From NCBI GenBank assembly GCA_947494995.1, contig CANLWY010000002.1, positions 1-64,000 of the forward strand: a DNA stretch of 64,000 nucleotides, in the 5' to 3' direction. Both the position numbers and the translations under genes were made by a program. Positions 42,826-51,836 of the stretch are shown piece by piece (the stretch's first letter is position 1; every line of letters begins with the position of its first letter). The notes under the pieces are model-generated. The model saw nothing but the letters and a program-made list of their open reading frames with translations, had not been told where the DNA came from and ran no database searches. The DNA comes from an uncultured Campylobacterales bacterium (GTDB lineage Bacteria; Campylobacterota; Campylobacteria; Campylobacterales; Arcobacteraceae).

Positions 42826-43056
42826 TTGATTAAAGAGTTTGAAAAAGATTATGAAGTTTGTAATTGTAAAAATGTAAGTATTGAAGATATTGTAGTAGCA
42901 ATAAAAGATAAAAATGCAAAGACACTTGGTGATATTCAAGAGTTTACTGGTGCAGGTACTGAGTGTAGACATTGTATTTTTCCAGAAGGTGACTTTGGTA
43001 AAATGAAGAAAAAAATCTATTGTAAGGATGTATTAAAAGAGGTTCTAAATGGCTAA
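42826..43056 (+). CDS. BFD-like [2Fe-2S] mini-protein, copy 1
   Basis: The 76-residue protein starts at TTG 42826, directly after the djlA-like stop. Cysteines are arranged as VCNCKN (CxC) and TECRHC (CxxC) around a helical core (SIEDIVVAIKDKNAKTLGDI), the pattern of bacterioferritin-associated ferredoxin-type [2Fe-2S] domains. Unlike bfd, it is not next to bacterioferritin. It overlaps a related copy by 8 nt. Partner and role unknown. Confidence 0.8.
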   Translation: MIKEFEKDYEVCNCKNVSIEDIVVAIKDKNAKTLGDIQEFTGAGTECRHCIFPEGDFGKMKKKIYCKDVLKEVLNG

Positions 43057-43276
43057 AAAGTTTCCTCATTCTTATGAAGTCTGCAAATGTAAACATGTAA
43101 CTTTAGGTGAAATAATTCATGCAATCAAAGAAAGAGATGCTACAACAGTAGAAGATATTGTACAATTAACTGATGCAGGCAGTTCTTGTAAATGTTGTCA
43201 ATGCCCTGAAAAGGATATAGGTTCTGAAAAAATGGAACTTTATATAACTCAAATATTAAATAAATTTGTAGGTTAA
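43049..43276 (+). CDS. BFD-like [2Fe-2S] mini-protein, copy 2
   Basis: The 75-residue protein has VCKCKHVTLGEIIHAIKERD and SSCKCCQCPEKD. Its cysteine pattern and order match the preceding gene, with extra cysteines in the second cluster (CKCCQC). The two are clearly tandem paralogues. They overlap and were probably duplicated locally. Two such clusters in tandem could form a heterodimeric electron carrier; this is inference. Confidence 0.8.
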   Translation: MAKKFPHSYEVCKCKHVTLGEIIHAIKERDATTVEDIVQLTDAGSSCKCCQCPEKDIGSEKMELYITQILNKFVG

Positions 43277-43277
43277 G

Positions 43278-43499
43278 ATGGAAAAAGAATTAGATAAAAA
43301 TGAAATAATTGAAGATATTAAAAAGTTAATTATAACAGCAGAAGATGATAGTATAGAGATTAATCCAAATTTTTTAGAATACTTTCAATTAGATGAGCTC
43401 ATCTCTATAAAAGAGCAATTGAGTATTAAAAAAAGCAAAATTAGAGAAAGTACTTTTGATTATTTAGATGAACTTTATGAAAAAACAAAGGAAGATTAA
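43278..43499 (+). CDS. Small acidic protein of unknown function
   Basis: The 73-residue helical acidic protein (MEKELDKNEIIEDIKKLIIT, NFLEYFQLDELISIKEQL) has no cysteine or known motif. It starts 1 nt after the second BFD-like gene and lies before nadE, so it belongs to the same transcript. The surrounding conserved genes suggest it is real. Function unknown. Confidence 0.6.
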   Translation: MEKELDKNEIIEDIKKLIITAEDDSIEINPNFLEYFQLDELISIKEQLSIKKSKIRESTFDYLDELYEKTKED

Positions 43500-43540
43500 A
43501 ATATAATAAAAAGGTATATGACCTAGATAAAGGAAATGGA

Positions 43541-44302
43541 TTGATTAATTGGAAAGATGTTAAAAAACAATTGCAAAGTTTTTTAAAAACTGAGTTAGAA
43601 AAAACAGGACTTACAAAGGTTACAGTAGGGCTTTCTGGGGGATTAGATTCTGCCGTTGTAGCAGTACTTTGTAAAGAAACTTTTGGAGATAATATGAGTG
43701 CTGTTCTTATGCCCTCACAGTTTTCATCAAAAGCAAGTATTGATGACGCAGTAGAACTTTGTGAGAAATTTGATATCAAATATGAAATAAAGTCAATTGC
43801 TCCAATGATTGAAGCATATATTGACAATATGAATGAAGACAAACTTAGAATAGGAAACTTTAGTGCTAGAATGAGAATGTCTGTATTATATGATACTTCA
43901 TCAAGAGATGCGTCTATTGTTGTAGGAACTTCAAATAAAAGTGAACTTTTACTTGGATATGGAACTATTTTTGGAGACATTGCTTGTGCTATTAATCCAA
44001 TTGGAGAGATGTATAAAAGTGATGAATTTGATTTTGCAAAATATCTTGGTGTTACTGAAGCAATCATAACTAAAAAACCAAGTGCCGACCTATGGGAAGG
44101 ACAAAGTGATGAGGAAGAAATTGGCTATACATATAAAGATATGGATGCTGTTTTAAAACTTTTAGTTGATGAAAATAAATCAAAAGAAGAAATTATTACT
44201 TTGGGTCATGACGAAAAATTAATAGAAACTGTAGATTATAGAATTAAAGCGAATGCTTTTAAAGGTAAATTACCTGTAATTGCAAATATAAAATGGAGCT
44301 AG
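43541..44302 (+). CDS. nadE: NAD+ synthase, ammonia-dependent
   Basis: The 253-residue protein starts at TTG 43541 with AAAGGAAA upstream. It has the PP-loop VGLSGGLDSAVVAVLC, the segment VGTSNKSELLLGYGTIFGD and the active-site stretch PSADLWEGQSDEEEIGYTY. It converts deamido-NAD, ATP and ammonia to NAD+. There is no glutaminase domain, as expected for the short form. The DegT aminotransferase gene starts 3 nt downstream and lpxK follows. Confidence 0.95.
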   Translation: MINWKDVKKQLQSFLKTELEKTGLTKVTVGLSGGLDSAVVAVLCKETFGDNMSAVLMPSQFSSKASIDDAVELCEKFDIKYEIKSIAPMIEAYIDNMNEDKLRIGNFSARMRMSVLYDTSSRDASIVVGTSNKSELLLGYGTIFGDIACAINPIGEMYKSDEFDFAKYLGVTEAIITKKPSADLWEGQSDEEEIGYTYKDMDAVLKLLVDENKSKEEIITLGHDEKLIETVDYRIKANAFKGKLPVIANIKWS

Positions 44303-44305
44303 TAA

Positions 44306-45442
44306 ATGAAAGAAATACCTTTTTATCAGTCATCAATTGGAGATGAAGAGTTAAGTCAATTAAAAGCTGTCTTAGAGCTTAATAAAGATGAAAATAAAGT
44401 TTTAGAACTTGAAGACAATATTGCAAATTTTGTTGGTGCAAAATACGCCGTAGCTACTTGTAATGCAACTTCAGCAATACATTTAGCACTTAGTGCTATT
44501 AAGCTTAAAAGGGGTGATAAGATTCTAATGTCTGTTAACTCTTTTGTAAATGTCCCAGAAGTTGTTAGGCATTTTGATGCTGAACCAATTTTTATTGATA
44601 TCAATGATCAAGATATGAATATTGATATAAATAAATTTGAAAAAGCTTTAGCTGAGAATAAGACTAAAAAACTTAGAGGTGCAATTATTACTTTTGTAGC
44701 AGGTCAAACACCTGATTTAGATAGAATTTATGATATTGCAGAAAAATATGGAATTATTTTAATAGAGGATGCAACTTGCGCTCTTGGAGTTACATATAAT
44801 GATGAAACTGTAGGTTCATTAAGAGCCGATATGACAATTTTCTCTACAAACCCATCAAATGGTAAGTATAGTGTTTCAAGATCAGGTATGATTGTTACAA
44901 ATAATGAAGAAATTGCAGATAGAGCAAGATTACTTAGAACACATGCTATTACTACTACATATGATGATTTCGGAAACTTAGATTATATTTATGATGTTGT
45001 TGATATTGGACATAAGTATGATATTTCAGAGCTTGATGCAGCATTTTCATTAGCTCAACTGAAGAAAACTAATAAATTTATTAAAAGAAGAAAAGAAATT
45101 GCAAAAATCTATAAAGATAGATTAGCAGGAATTAAACACGTAACAATTCCAAATCATAAAGATGAACATATTTTTACTCAATTTATTATAAAAATATCAA
45201 GAAATAGAGATGCTTTTGCAAGAGCTTTAAGAGAAAAGGGTATTGCTACTGGACTTAACTATATTCCATTACATCTTTTATCTTATTATAAAACAAAATA
45301 TTCGATTAAAATTACTGAATTTAGTACAGCTTTAACTTCATATCAGCAAATTTTATCAATTCCAATGTATCCAAGTTTAACAGATGAAGAAGTTAATTAT
45401 ATTTGTGATCAAATTATAGATATTGCTTCTGAGTGGGTATAA
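44306..45442 (+). CDS. DegT/DnrJ/EryC1-family PLP aminotransferase
   Basis: The 378-residue protein fits this aminotransferase class: the opening IPFYQSSIGDEELSQLKAVL, ATCNATSAIHLALSAIKLK, IIEDATCALGVTYNDE-like segment, and HKYDISELDAAFSLAQLKK. The Schiff-base lysine is probably in FSTNPSNGKYSVS; the usual SFHPxK-x-T-T-G-E-G-G is altered here (two extra residues before Lys, and GEGG is replaced by SRSG). That may mark a different sugar substrate. Members aminate nucleotide-linked sugars for surface glycans. Next to lpxK, a cell-surface role is likely. Confidence 0.85.
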   Translation: MKEIPFYQSSIGDEELSQLKAVLELNKDENKVLELEDNIANFVGAKYAVATCNATSAIHLALSAIKLKRGDKILMSVNSFVNVPEVVRHFDAEPIFIDINDQDMNIDINKFEKALAENKTKKLRGAIITFVAGQTPDLDRIYDIAEKYGIILIEDATCALGVTYNDETVGSLRADMTIFSTNPSNGKYSVSRSGMIVTNNEEIADRARLLRTHAITTTYDDFGNLDYIYDVVDIGHKYDISELDAAFSLAQLKKTNKFIKRRKEIAKIYKDRLAGIKHVTIPNHKDEHIFTQFIIKISRNRDAFARALREKGIATGLNYIPLHLLSYYKTKYSIKITEFSTALTSYQQILSIPMYPSLTDEEVNYICDQIIDIASEWV

Positions 45443-45446
45443 CTAC

Positions 45447-46397
45447 TTGAAGCAAAAGCTTTTTTTATGGGTAGAAGATTATCTCTTCTTCCCAAATCTT
45501 TTTCAGAGAATTATCTCTTTTTTATTAATTCCTTTTACATTAATTTATATGTTAATAATAGCTTTTAAAAGAGCAAGTGCCAAAGCAGAAGAGTTTGGGC
45601 TACCTATTATTTCTATTGGAAATATTATTGTTGGGGGAAGTGGAAAAACGCCACTTACGATAGAACTTGCAAAAAAATATGATGATGCTTGTATTATTTT
45701 AAGAGGATACGGAAGAGAATCAAAAGGTTTATATGTAATATCACGAAAAGGAAAGGTTTTAGAAGATATTAAAACTAGTGGTGATGAAGCTATGCTTTAT
45801 GCAAAATCTTTGCCAAACGCAACTGTTATTGTAAGTGAAGATAGAAAAAAAGCTATTTTAAAGGCTAAAGAATTAGCTTGTAAAATAGTTTTTCTTGATG
45901 ATGGTTTTTCAAAATATAGTATTAGTAAGTTTGATATATTAATAAGACCTAAAGAGGAACCTACAAATCTTTTGTGTTTACCAAGTGGTGGATATAGAGA
46001 ACCAAAAATGGCATACTCCTTTGCCAATTTAGAACTTCAAGAAGGACGTGATTTTAAAAGAGTAGTCTCTTTTTCAAAAGATGGGGAACATATGGATGTA
46101 CTTCCTTCTAAATTAGTACTTTTAACTGCTATTTCAAAGCCAAAAAGACTTTTAGAATTCCTTCCTAAAAATACAAAAATGGAAGCTTTTGAAGATCATC
46201 ATACTTTTACTAAAGATGAATTAGAAAATATAAAAAATGAGTATAAAGGTTTTTCATTTATAACAACTGGAAAAGATTTTGTAAAGCTTCAATCTTTTAA
46301 TTTAGATAATATTTATCTAATGGATTTAACTTTACAAATAGAAAAAGATGTTGACTTTAAACTGATGAATGACTATATAAATAGTTATTCATCTTGA
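45447..46397 (+). CDS. lpxK: Tetraacyldisaccharide 4'-kinase (lipid A)
   Basis: About 316 residues from TTG 45447 (MKQKLFLWVEDYLFFPNLFQ); a frame to 45423 would overlap the aminotransferase. Family motifs are GNIIVGGSGKTPLTIELA (Walker A), ILRGYGRESKG, DEAMLYAKSLP and IVFLDDGFSKYSISK. It phosphorylates the 4' position of the lipid A precursor. An N-terminal membrane helix anchors it to the inner membrane. The 3' end overlaps the convergent HD-GYP gene by 13 nt. Confidence 0.92.
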   Translation: MKQKLFLWVEDYLFFPNLFQRIISFLLIPFTLIYMLIIAFKRASAKAEEFGLPIISIGNIIVGGSGKTPLTIELAKKYDDACIILRGYGRESKGLYVISRKGKVLEDIKTSGDEAMLYAKSLPNATVIVSEDRKKAILKAKELACKIVFLDDGFSKYSISKFDILIRPKEEPTNLLCLPSGGYREPKMAYSFANLELQEGRDFKRVVSFSKDGEHMDVLPSKLVLLTAISKPKRLLEFLPKNTKMEAFEDHHTFTKDELENIKNEYKGFSFITTGKDFVKLQSFNLDNIYLMDLTLQIEKDVDFKLMNDYINSYSS

Positions 46398-48181
46398 AAT
46401 TGATCTCTGATTTTTTTAAATTTGTCTATATTGTTAAAGAAGATATCAATTAGTTTAGGATCAAAGTGTTTTCCTTTTTGTTCTTCCATAAATTTAAATA
46501 TATCTTCATCTTTCCAAGCTTTTTTATAGTATCTATTACTTCCTAATGCATCAAATACATCTGCAATTGCAGTGATTCTTCCATAAATATGGATTTCTTC
46601 TTCTTTTAATCCTCTAGGGTATCCAGAACCGTCCCATTTTTCATGATGCTCATATGAAATAATTGCAGCAGCTTTAAGTACAGGTCTTTTAGAGTTTCTT
46701 AATATGTTGTAACCTATTTCAGAATGGGTCTTCATAATTTCCCACTCTTCACTAGTTAGTTTTCCAGGTTTTTTTAGTATGTTATCTGCAATACCAACTT
46801 TTCCTATATCATGCATTGGTGAAGCTGTAAAAATAAGTCCTACTTCATCATTGTTAAGACCATATTCAATTGCTAAAATTCTAGAGTATTCAGCTACCCT
46901 TTTTACATGGTTTCCTGTCTCTTTACTTCTTGTTTCACCAATTTCACCCATTTTATAGACAATCTCTTTTTGAGTATCTTCTATCTCTTTATGAAGTTTA
47001 AATATTTCCGTTAAATCATGTCTTATTGACATATACTCAATAATATTTCCATTTTCATCTTTTATAGGTACAATAGTTATATTAACCCAGTAACTATGTT
47101 TATGTTTATTTTTATTTTTTATTACGCCATTCCAAGTTTTACCTTTTGTGATTGTATCCCATAAGTCTTGGAAGACTTCTATTGGAGTGTCTGGATGTTT
47201 TACTATACTATGTTTAACTCCAATAAGTTCTTCTTTTGAATATCCACTTACTTGAAGAAACTTATCATTAACATGTGTTATTATTCCATTTGTATCAGTT
47301 CTAGATAGAATATTACTTTCATTAATAGCTCTTTCATACTCTTTACTAAGATTTAAAGCTGATTCAAACTGCTTATTTGTAATATTTAATTCATCTTCAA
47401 AGTATTCTTGAATTTTTATCTCTTCTGTGATATCTGTTCTTACGGCAATAAATTCAATTATATTACCAGCATTATCTAAAATAGGAGTAATAGTAGCTCT
47501 AACCCAATAATAGCCACCATCTTTTTTCTTATTTTTTATTATCCCTTTCCAAGATTTTTTATCACTTTTAATAGTCTTCCAAATATCAGCAAATACTTCT
47601 CTTGGAGTATCTGGATGTTTAACTATATTATGAGAAAAGCCAATTAGTTCCTCTTCTTTAAATCCTGAGATTTCACAAAAAGGTTCATTTACATAGGTTA
47701 TAATACCATCTTTGTCAGTTTTTGATACAATTTCACTTTCATCAACTACATGTTTATATTGTTCAAGAAGAATATTATTTAATTCAAGTTCTCTTTCAAG
47801 TTTTTTAACTTTTGAAACTTCTTCTATTTTATTGTGTAAATCTCTTAAATTCATAGGTTTTTGAAGAAATTTTGAAACATTTAAATCAATGGCTTTAGTT
47901 AATACTTCTAAATTCTTTAATCCAGTAACAAGAATGATAGGAACAGTAGAATCTTTTTCTCTAATTTCTTCAATCATTTTTATACCATTCATTTTAGGCA
48001 TATCAACGTCAGTAATTATAAGATCAATATTATTGGCACTAAATAGATCAAGACCTTCAAGACCATTTTTTGCAGAGTATATATTTTTTGTAATTCTTTT
48101 TAAGAAGAATTCCATTTGTTCTAAAATATCAAGGTCATCTTCAACTAATAAAACAGAAATTTCATAATTTTCATTTTTCAT
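46385..48181 (-). CDS. Response regulator with two PAS domains and HD-GYP output
   Basis: The 598-residue protein has a receiver domain (LLVEDDLDILEQ; IDLIITDVDMPKMNG; KFLQKPMNLRDL). Two near-identical PAS/PAC units follow (GIITYVNEPFCEISGFKEEE and GIITHVNDKFLQVSGYSKEE, each with a KHPDTP block). The C-terminus is HD-GYP: GNHVKRVAEYSRIL, HDIGKVGIADNILKKPGK and HHEKWDGSGYPRGLKEEEI. HD-GYP domains hydrolyse cyclic di-GMP, opposing the GGDEF proteins at 49 and 62 kb. The PAS duplication is internal. Confidence 0.93.
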   Translation of the reverse strand: MKNENYEISVLLVEDDLDILEQMEFFLKRITKNIYSAKNGLEGLDLFSANNIDLIITDVDMPKMNGIKMIEEIREKDSTVPIILVTGLKNLEVLTKAIDLNVSKFLQKPMNLRDLHNKIEEVSKVKKLERELELNNILLEQYKHVVDESEIVSKTDKDGIITYVNEPFCEISGFKEEELIGFSHNIVKHPDTPREVFADIWKTIKSDKKSWKGIIKNKKKDGGYYWVRATITPILDNAGNIIEFIAVRTDITEEIKIQEYFEDELNITNKQFESALNLSKEYERAINESNILSRTDTNGIITHVNDKFLQVSGYSKEELIGVKHSIVKHPDTPIEVFQDLWDTITKGKTWNGVIKNKNKHKHSYWVNITIVPIKDENGNIIEYMSIRHDLTEIFKLHKEIEDTQKEIVYKMGEIGETRSKETGNHVKRVAEYSRILAIEYGLNNDEVGLIFTASPMHDIGKVGIADNILKKPGKLTSEEWEIMKTHSEIGYNILRNSKRPVLKAAAIISYEHHEKWDGSGYPRGLKEEEIHIYGRITAIADVFDALGSNRYYKKAWKDEDIFKFMEEQKGKHFDPKLIDIFFNNIDKFKKIRDQFQDE

Positions 48182-48425
48182 TCTATTCCTAATACTTCCT
48201 ATATATGGTATTAAAATAAAATAATTATTAATACTACGTAATTATAGCACTTTGATATTAATAAATCAATTAAAATAATTTTATAATATCCTATGTAATA
48301 ACTTATAATGTGATATATTATGTATGGATTAGTTTAAATTTTTAACTTTTATTATAAAATTAAAATATATAATATTATTTGTTCTGCATATTGTTAGAAT
48401 GTATTAAACTTAATAGGAGAAATAA

Positions 48426-48863
48426 ATGGAAAAAAGACTTGGAAGAAGAGCATTTTTAAAAGTTGCCTGTATCACAGCAGCTGCTGCAACTGTTGTTCAG
48501 GCATATGACAAAAAGCTTGTGGTAAATACAATGGATATGAAAATTCAAGATCCAAAAAATCCTACAAAGGCAGAGTTAAAACATTCTCCTGATATAAAAG
48601 TAGGAGAAATAGATGCAAAAGGGTTTTCTATAGTTGAAGTAGAGGTGGGACAAGAAGGAATTATTCATCCATCTACTGCAAATCATTGGATTTATCAAGT
48701 GGAGCTTTATGCAGATGGGAAAAAGATTGCTGTTGCTGATTTAGAGCCTGAAATTTCAAGAGGATATTTGTCTTCAAGAGTAAACTTATCAAAAGTGAAA
48801 GAATTAAGTGCAATTGCAAAATGTAATTTACATGGGAACTATACTAGTAGTATAACTGTGTAA
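48426..48863 (+). CDS. Tat-exported class II superoxide reductase-like protein
   Basis: The 145-residue protein starts with a twin-arginine signal, KRLGRRAFLKVACITAAAA. The mature domain is a desulfoferrodoxin/neelaredoxin-type iron centre with ligands H53 (ELKHSPDIKVG), H81 and H87 (IHPSTANHWIY), and C133 and H136 (KCNLHG). This is the complete His4-Cys set of superoxide reductase. The usual EKH motif is LKH here, so the conserved Glu is missing. A periplasmic location is expected. It is monocistronic and ends in a hairpin. Confidence 0.85.
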   Translation: MEKRLGRRAFLKVACITAAAATVVQAYDKKLVVNTMDMKIQDPKNPTKAELKHSPDIKVGEIDAKGFSIVEVEVGQEGIIHPSTANHWIYQVELYADGKKIAVADLEPEISRGYLSSRVNLSKVKELSAIAKCNLHGNYTSSITV

Positions 48864-48866
48864 AGT

Positions 48867-48897
48867 TTAAGATAAGCCTTTACTAGGCTTATCTTAA
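48867..48897 (+). terminator. Hairpin after the superoxide-reductase-like gene
   Basis: TTAAGATAAGCC and GGCTTATCTTAA form a 12-bp perfect stem with a seven-base loop. There is little T tail, so it may be a weak terminator or an mRNA-end stabiliser. Confidence 0.6.
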
Positions 48898-49000
48898 TAG
48901 AAAATATATCTCTTATATAATCTTCTCAATAATTAGTCATTGAAATCTGTTATTAAAATATTTTTTGTATAATAAAACGAAAATTTTTAATAGGTTTATA

Positions 49001-49921
49001 ATGAGCAAAAAAAAGAAAAATCAAAAGATTACAGCAGATAAAATATGTGATGAATTTTTAAGACTTAAAAATATAGAGAGCGTATTTTTAAGATTTTTAG
49101 AGCTAACACCTGATTTTATTTATATAAAAGATAGAGAGCATAAATTTTTATACACAAGTAATTCTTTTGCTAATTTAGCAGGATATAAATCATGGCATGA
49201 ATTAGTAGGTAAAACAGATTTTGATATATTTCCTCAAGAACATGCAAAGCTTTATTTTGAAAAAGAAAAAGAGATTATATTATCAGGTGAACATATAACA
49301 AGTATGGAAGAACCTTATTATAATGAAAACAATAAATTATGTTATGTGGTTTCTAGTAAAAGAGCGATGTATGATGAAAATAAAAAGATCATTGGTTTAT
49401 TTGGTATAAGTAGAGATATTACAAAAAGAAAAGAGTTAGAAATTAAGTTACAAGAACATGCTAATCTTGATACGCTTACAAACTTATATAATAGAAGATT
49501 TTTTTTAGAACAATCAAAAAAGTTAATTGAGTTGTGTAAAAGAGAGAAAAAAAGTGCAGTTATATATTTTATTGATTTAAATGACTTTAAAATGGTAAAT
49601 GACAGTTATGGACATGATGCAGGGGATAAGATTTTAAAAAAGACTTCAAAACGTCTAAAAGAAAAATTTAGAGCTTCAGATCTTATTTGTAGATTTGGAG
49701 GAGATGAGTTCTTAGTGTTTACTATCATGAAGAATGATAAAAAATCAGTTAATTCAATAAAGAAATCTATAAAAGAGCTTATTAAAAAAAATATTACATA
49801 TAATAATAAGAAAATAGAAGTAGATTGTAGTGTAGGTGTAGCTTCTTTTCCTAATGATTCAAAAAGTATTGATAGCTTAATTAGAAAAGCAGATAAAAGA
49901 ATGTATGAAGATAAAAAATAA
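49001..49921 (+). CDS. PAS-GGDEF diguanylate cyclase
   Basis: From ATG 49001 the product is 306 residues: PAS domain at about 25-145 (DFIYIKDREHKFLYTSNSFA; GISRDITKRKELE), then GGDEF at about 150-305. The catalytic motif is RFGGDEFLVF. The inhibitory I-site RASD lies five residues upstream of GGDEF, as in feedback-inhibited cyclases. No membrane segment, so it senses an internal signal. It makes cyclic di-GMP. Confidence 0.93.
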   Translation: MSKKKKNQKITADKICDEFLRLKNIESVFLRFLELTPDFIYIKDREHKFLYTSNSFANLAGYKSWHELVGKTDFDIFPQEHAKLYFEKEKEIILSGEHITSMEEPYYNENNKLCYVVSSKRAMYDENKKIIGLFGISRDITKRKELEIKLQEHANLDTLTNLYNRRFFLEQSKKLIELCKREKKSAVIYFIDLNDFKMVNDSYGHDAGDKILKKTSKRLKEKFRASDLICRFGGDEFLVFTIMKNDKKSVNSIKKSIKELIKKNITYNNKKIEVDCSVGVASFPNDSKSIDSLIRKADKRMYEDKK

Positions 49922-49942
49922 TAGTAGTATAAGTCAATAGAC

Positions 49943-51121
49943 CTATACTACAATATGTCCTACAAATTTAGACATATTATTTAAGATTTTTTCACCTCGT
50001 CTGAAACCTAATCCTGAAGCTTCATAAGCATAAAAAACTCCAGCTTGATATGTTAGACCATTTGAATCAGTTGGAAGTTCTACATACTCTTGGAAAATAG
50101 ATTTATGACCTTCATATTCTCCAGAAGTCTCTACATCAATAGAACCATCTTCATTTATAATTCTACAGTTTGCACCTTCTCTTCCAAAACATTTTTTCTC
50201 AACTTGTTTTTTGTCTTCAAGCGGTTCAAATGAAGTTTCAAGTAAAAGAGGATGATTTGGATATAAGTCCCAAAGAATTTTCATAAAGCCTTTTGATTGG
50301 AACATAAGAGTATAAGCAGGATTAAAAATGATTGCTTTTTTGTCTTTTATAATTTCTGTTAAAAGTAGGGCAAGTTCACTCTCATCAATTGCAATATCTT
50401 CCCAAGGAATTAGTTTAAACCAAAATTCAAAAAGTTCATCATCTTTGAAAATTCCTTCATCATTAAACTGAGTATTTTCTATATATTCAAAGTCTGTATT
50501 AAATCCAGCTTCACTTGCTATATGTTGTAATAATTTTGTTGTATTAATATCTTCACTAGAACTAGAGATTGAAGAGAACAGGATTTTCCATCCAAGCTTT
50601 TCATAATATTCGTCAAATTTGTCTAGCTCTGATTCTAATGTAATAATTCTTTTGAAGTTGTCTTTTAGTGCATCGTAAAGATTGTTAAATTGACTTGCTT
50701 CATCAAGTCCATTTGCTTTTAATAGTGCCCATTGAATAATAGCTGTTTCAAAAAGTGAAGTTGGTGTATCTGCATTAAACTCAATAAGTTTAATAGGTTT
50801 ACCATCAATTCCACCTGCTAAATCAAATCTTGAATATAGATGCCAATGAACATCATTTTCCCAAGACTCTTTTATTACTTCTACTAAGTTAAAAGGAATA
50901 TTTATATCATGAAAAAGGTCATTTTCAATTACATATTCGCCAGCTTCACAAAACATTTCATAAAGTTCATTTGTAGCTTCATAAAAAGCATCAGCTTCTT
51001 CTTCTGAAATCTCTACAATTTCATCAGCTACATAAGATGAGTTATCTTCATCAGTATGCCAAACAAAACCTATAGATTCTAAATATTCATCAGTTAGTGG
51101 TTGTAGTTTTTGTAATTTCAT
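49943..51121 (-). CDS. Glutathionylspermidine synthase-family ATP-grasp enzyme
   Basis: The 392-residue protein matches the C-terminal synthetase-type family: FYEATNELYEMFCEAGEYVI, YSRFDLAGGIDGKPIKLIEF then NADTPTSLFE, KKCFGREGANCRIIN and YVELPTDSNGLTYQAGVFYA. The fold ligates an amine to a carboxylate with ATP. The product need not be glutathionylspermidine; short family members in Campylobacterota lack the amidase domain. It is paired with the UPF0323 lipoprotein gene, 3 nt upstream in the operon. Confidence 0.88.
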   Translation of the reverse strand: MKLQKLQPLTDEYLESIGFVWHTDEDNSSYVADEIVEISEEEADAFYEATNELYEMFCEAGEYVIENDLFHDINIPFNLVEVIKESWENDVHWHLYSRFDLAGGIDGKPIKLIEFNADTPTSLFETAIIQWALLKANGLDEASQFNNLYDALKDNFKRIITLESELDKFDEYYEKLGWKILFSSISSSSEDINTTKLLQHIASEAGFNTDFEYIENTQFNDEGIFKDDELFEFWFKLIPWEDIAIDESELALLLTEIIKDKKAIIFNPAYTLMFQSKGFMKILWDLYPNHPLLLETSFEPLEDKKQVEKKCFGREGANCRIINEDGSIDVETSGEYEGHKSIFQEYVELPTDSNGLTYQAGVFYAYEASGLGFRRGEKILNNMSKFVGHIVV

Positions 51122-51124
51122 TTA

Positions 51125-51754
51125 TTAACCACCAAATGAAGTTCTTGATTTTGTAGAACCAGACTTATTTCCAAAGAATCCACTTTTTTTAGAAGAGCTT
51201 GTACTTTTTGAAGTAGATGCTGCTTTTTTAAATGAACTTTGAGATCTACTATATGTTTGAGGAGACTTATATTGTGCTTTTCTTTGATTTTGATAGTTTT
51301 GGTTATTGAATAGCTTATTCCCTAACCACGAACCAATCATAGCACCTGCAATAGAAGATAATAAAACTCCCCCAAGTCCCATTCCTCCATTTGACATCTC
51401 TGGATTAGTTAGAGGTGATGTTCCAGCATCAATTTTTGCTTCTTCTGCTTTTACAAGTGCATCAATTTCTGCTTGTGATAAAATTTTTTCACTTCCATCA
51501 GGTTTTCTTAAAACAATTGTTGTTTTAGATGCTGGGAATTCATCTGCAATGGCATATTTTCCATCTGTAGACTCTTCAATTATTACAAAAGCTCCTTGCT
51601 TCTGAGAAGCATTTGAAAAGGCATCTGCTTGTCCTTGATTTTGTTGATTACTTGATTTATCTTCACATCCTGTAAGTCCAGTTATAAGAAGAGCTCCTAA
51701 ACCACCTACCATTGTATAGTTTGATATTTTTTTAATATAATTTCTTTTTTTCAA
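51125..51754 (-). CDS. UPF0323-family lipoprotein
   Basis: From TTG 51754 (AAGGA 8 nt before) the product is 209 residues and starts MKKRNYIKKISNYTMVGGLG, as in the Helicobacter/Campylobacter UPF0323 family. The signal sequence has lipobox TGLTGCED. Conserved blocks include QGAFVIIEESTDGKYAIADE, a glycine-rich GAMIGSWLGNKLFNNQNYQ and a Ser/Lys-rich tail. A longer ATG frame to 51775 has no good ribosome binding site. Function unknown; co-transcription with the ATP-grasp enzyme is conserved. Confidence 0.85.
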   Translation of the reverse strand: MKKRNYIKKISNYTMVGGLGALLITGLTGCEDKSSNQQNQGQADAFSNASQKQGAFVIIEESTDGKYAIADEFPASKTTIVLRKPDGSEKILSQAEIDALVKAEEAKIDAGTSPLTNPEMSNGGMGLGGVLLSSIAGAMIGSWLGNKLFNNQNYQNQRKAQYKSPQTYSRSQSSFKKAASTSKSTSSSKKSGFFGNKSGSTKSRTSFGG

Positions 51755-51836
51755 TTTATTTGTCCTTATAAACATATCTTTTAAAATTTAAGGTAATATA
51801 TTACTAAAATGTTCATATAAAATAGTTGAGAGAAAT

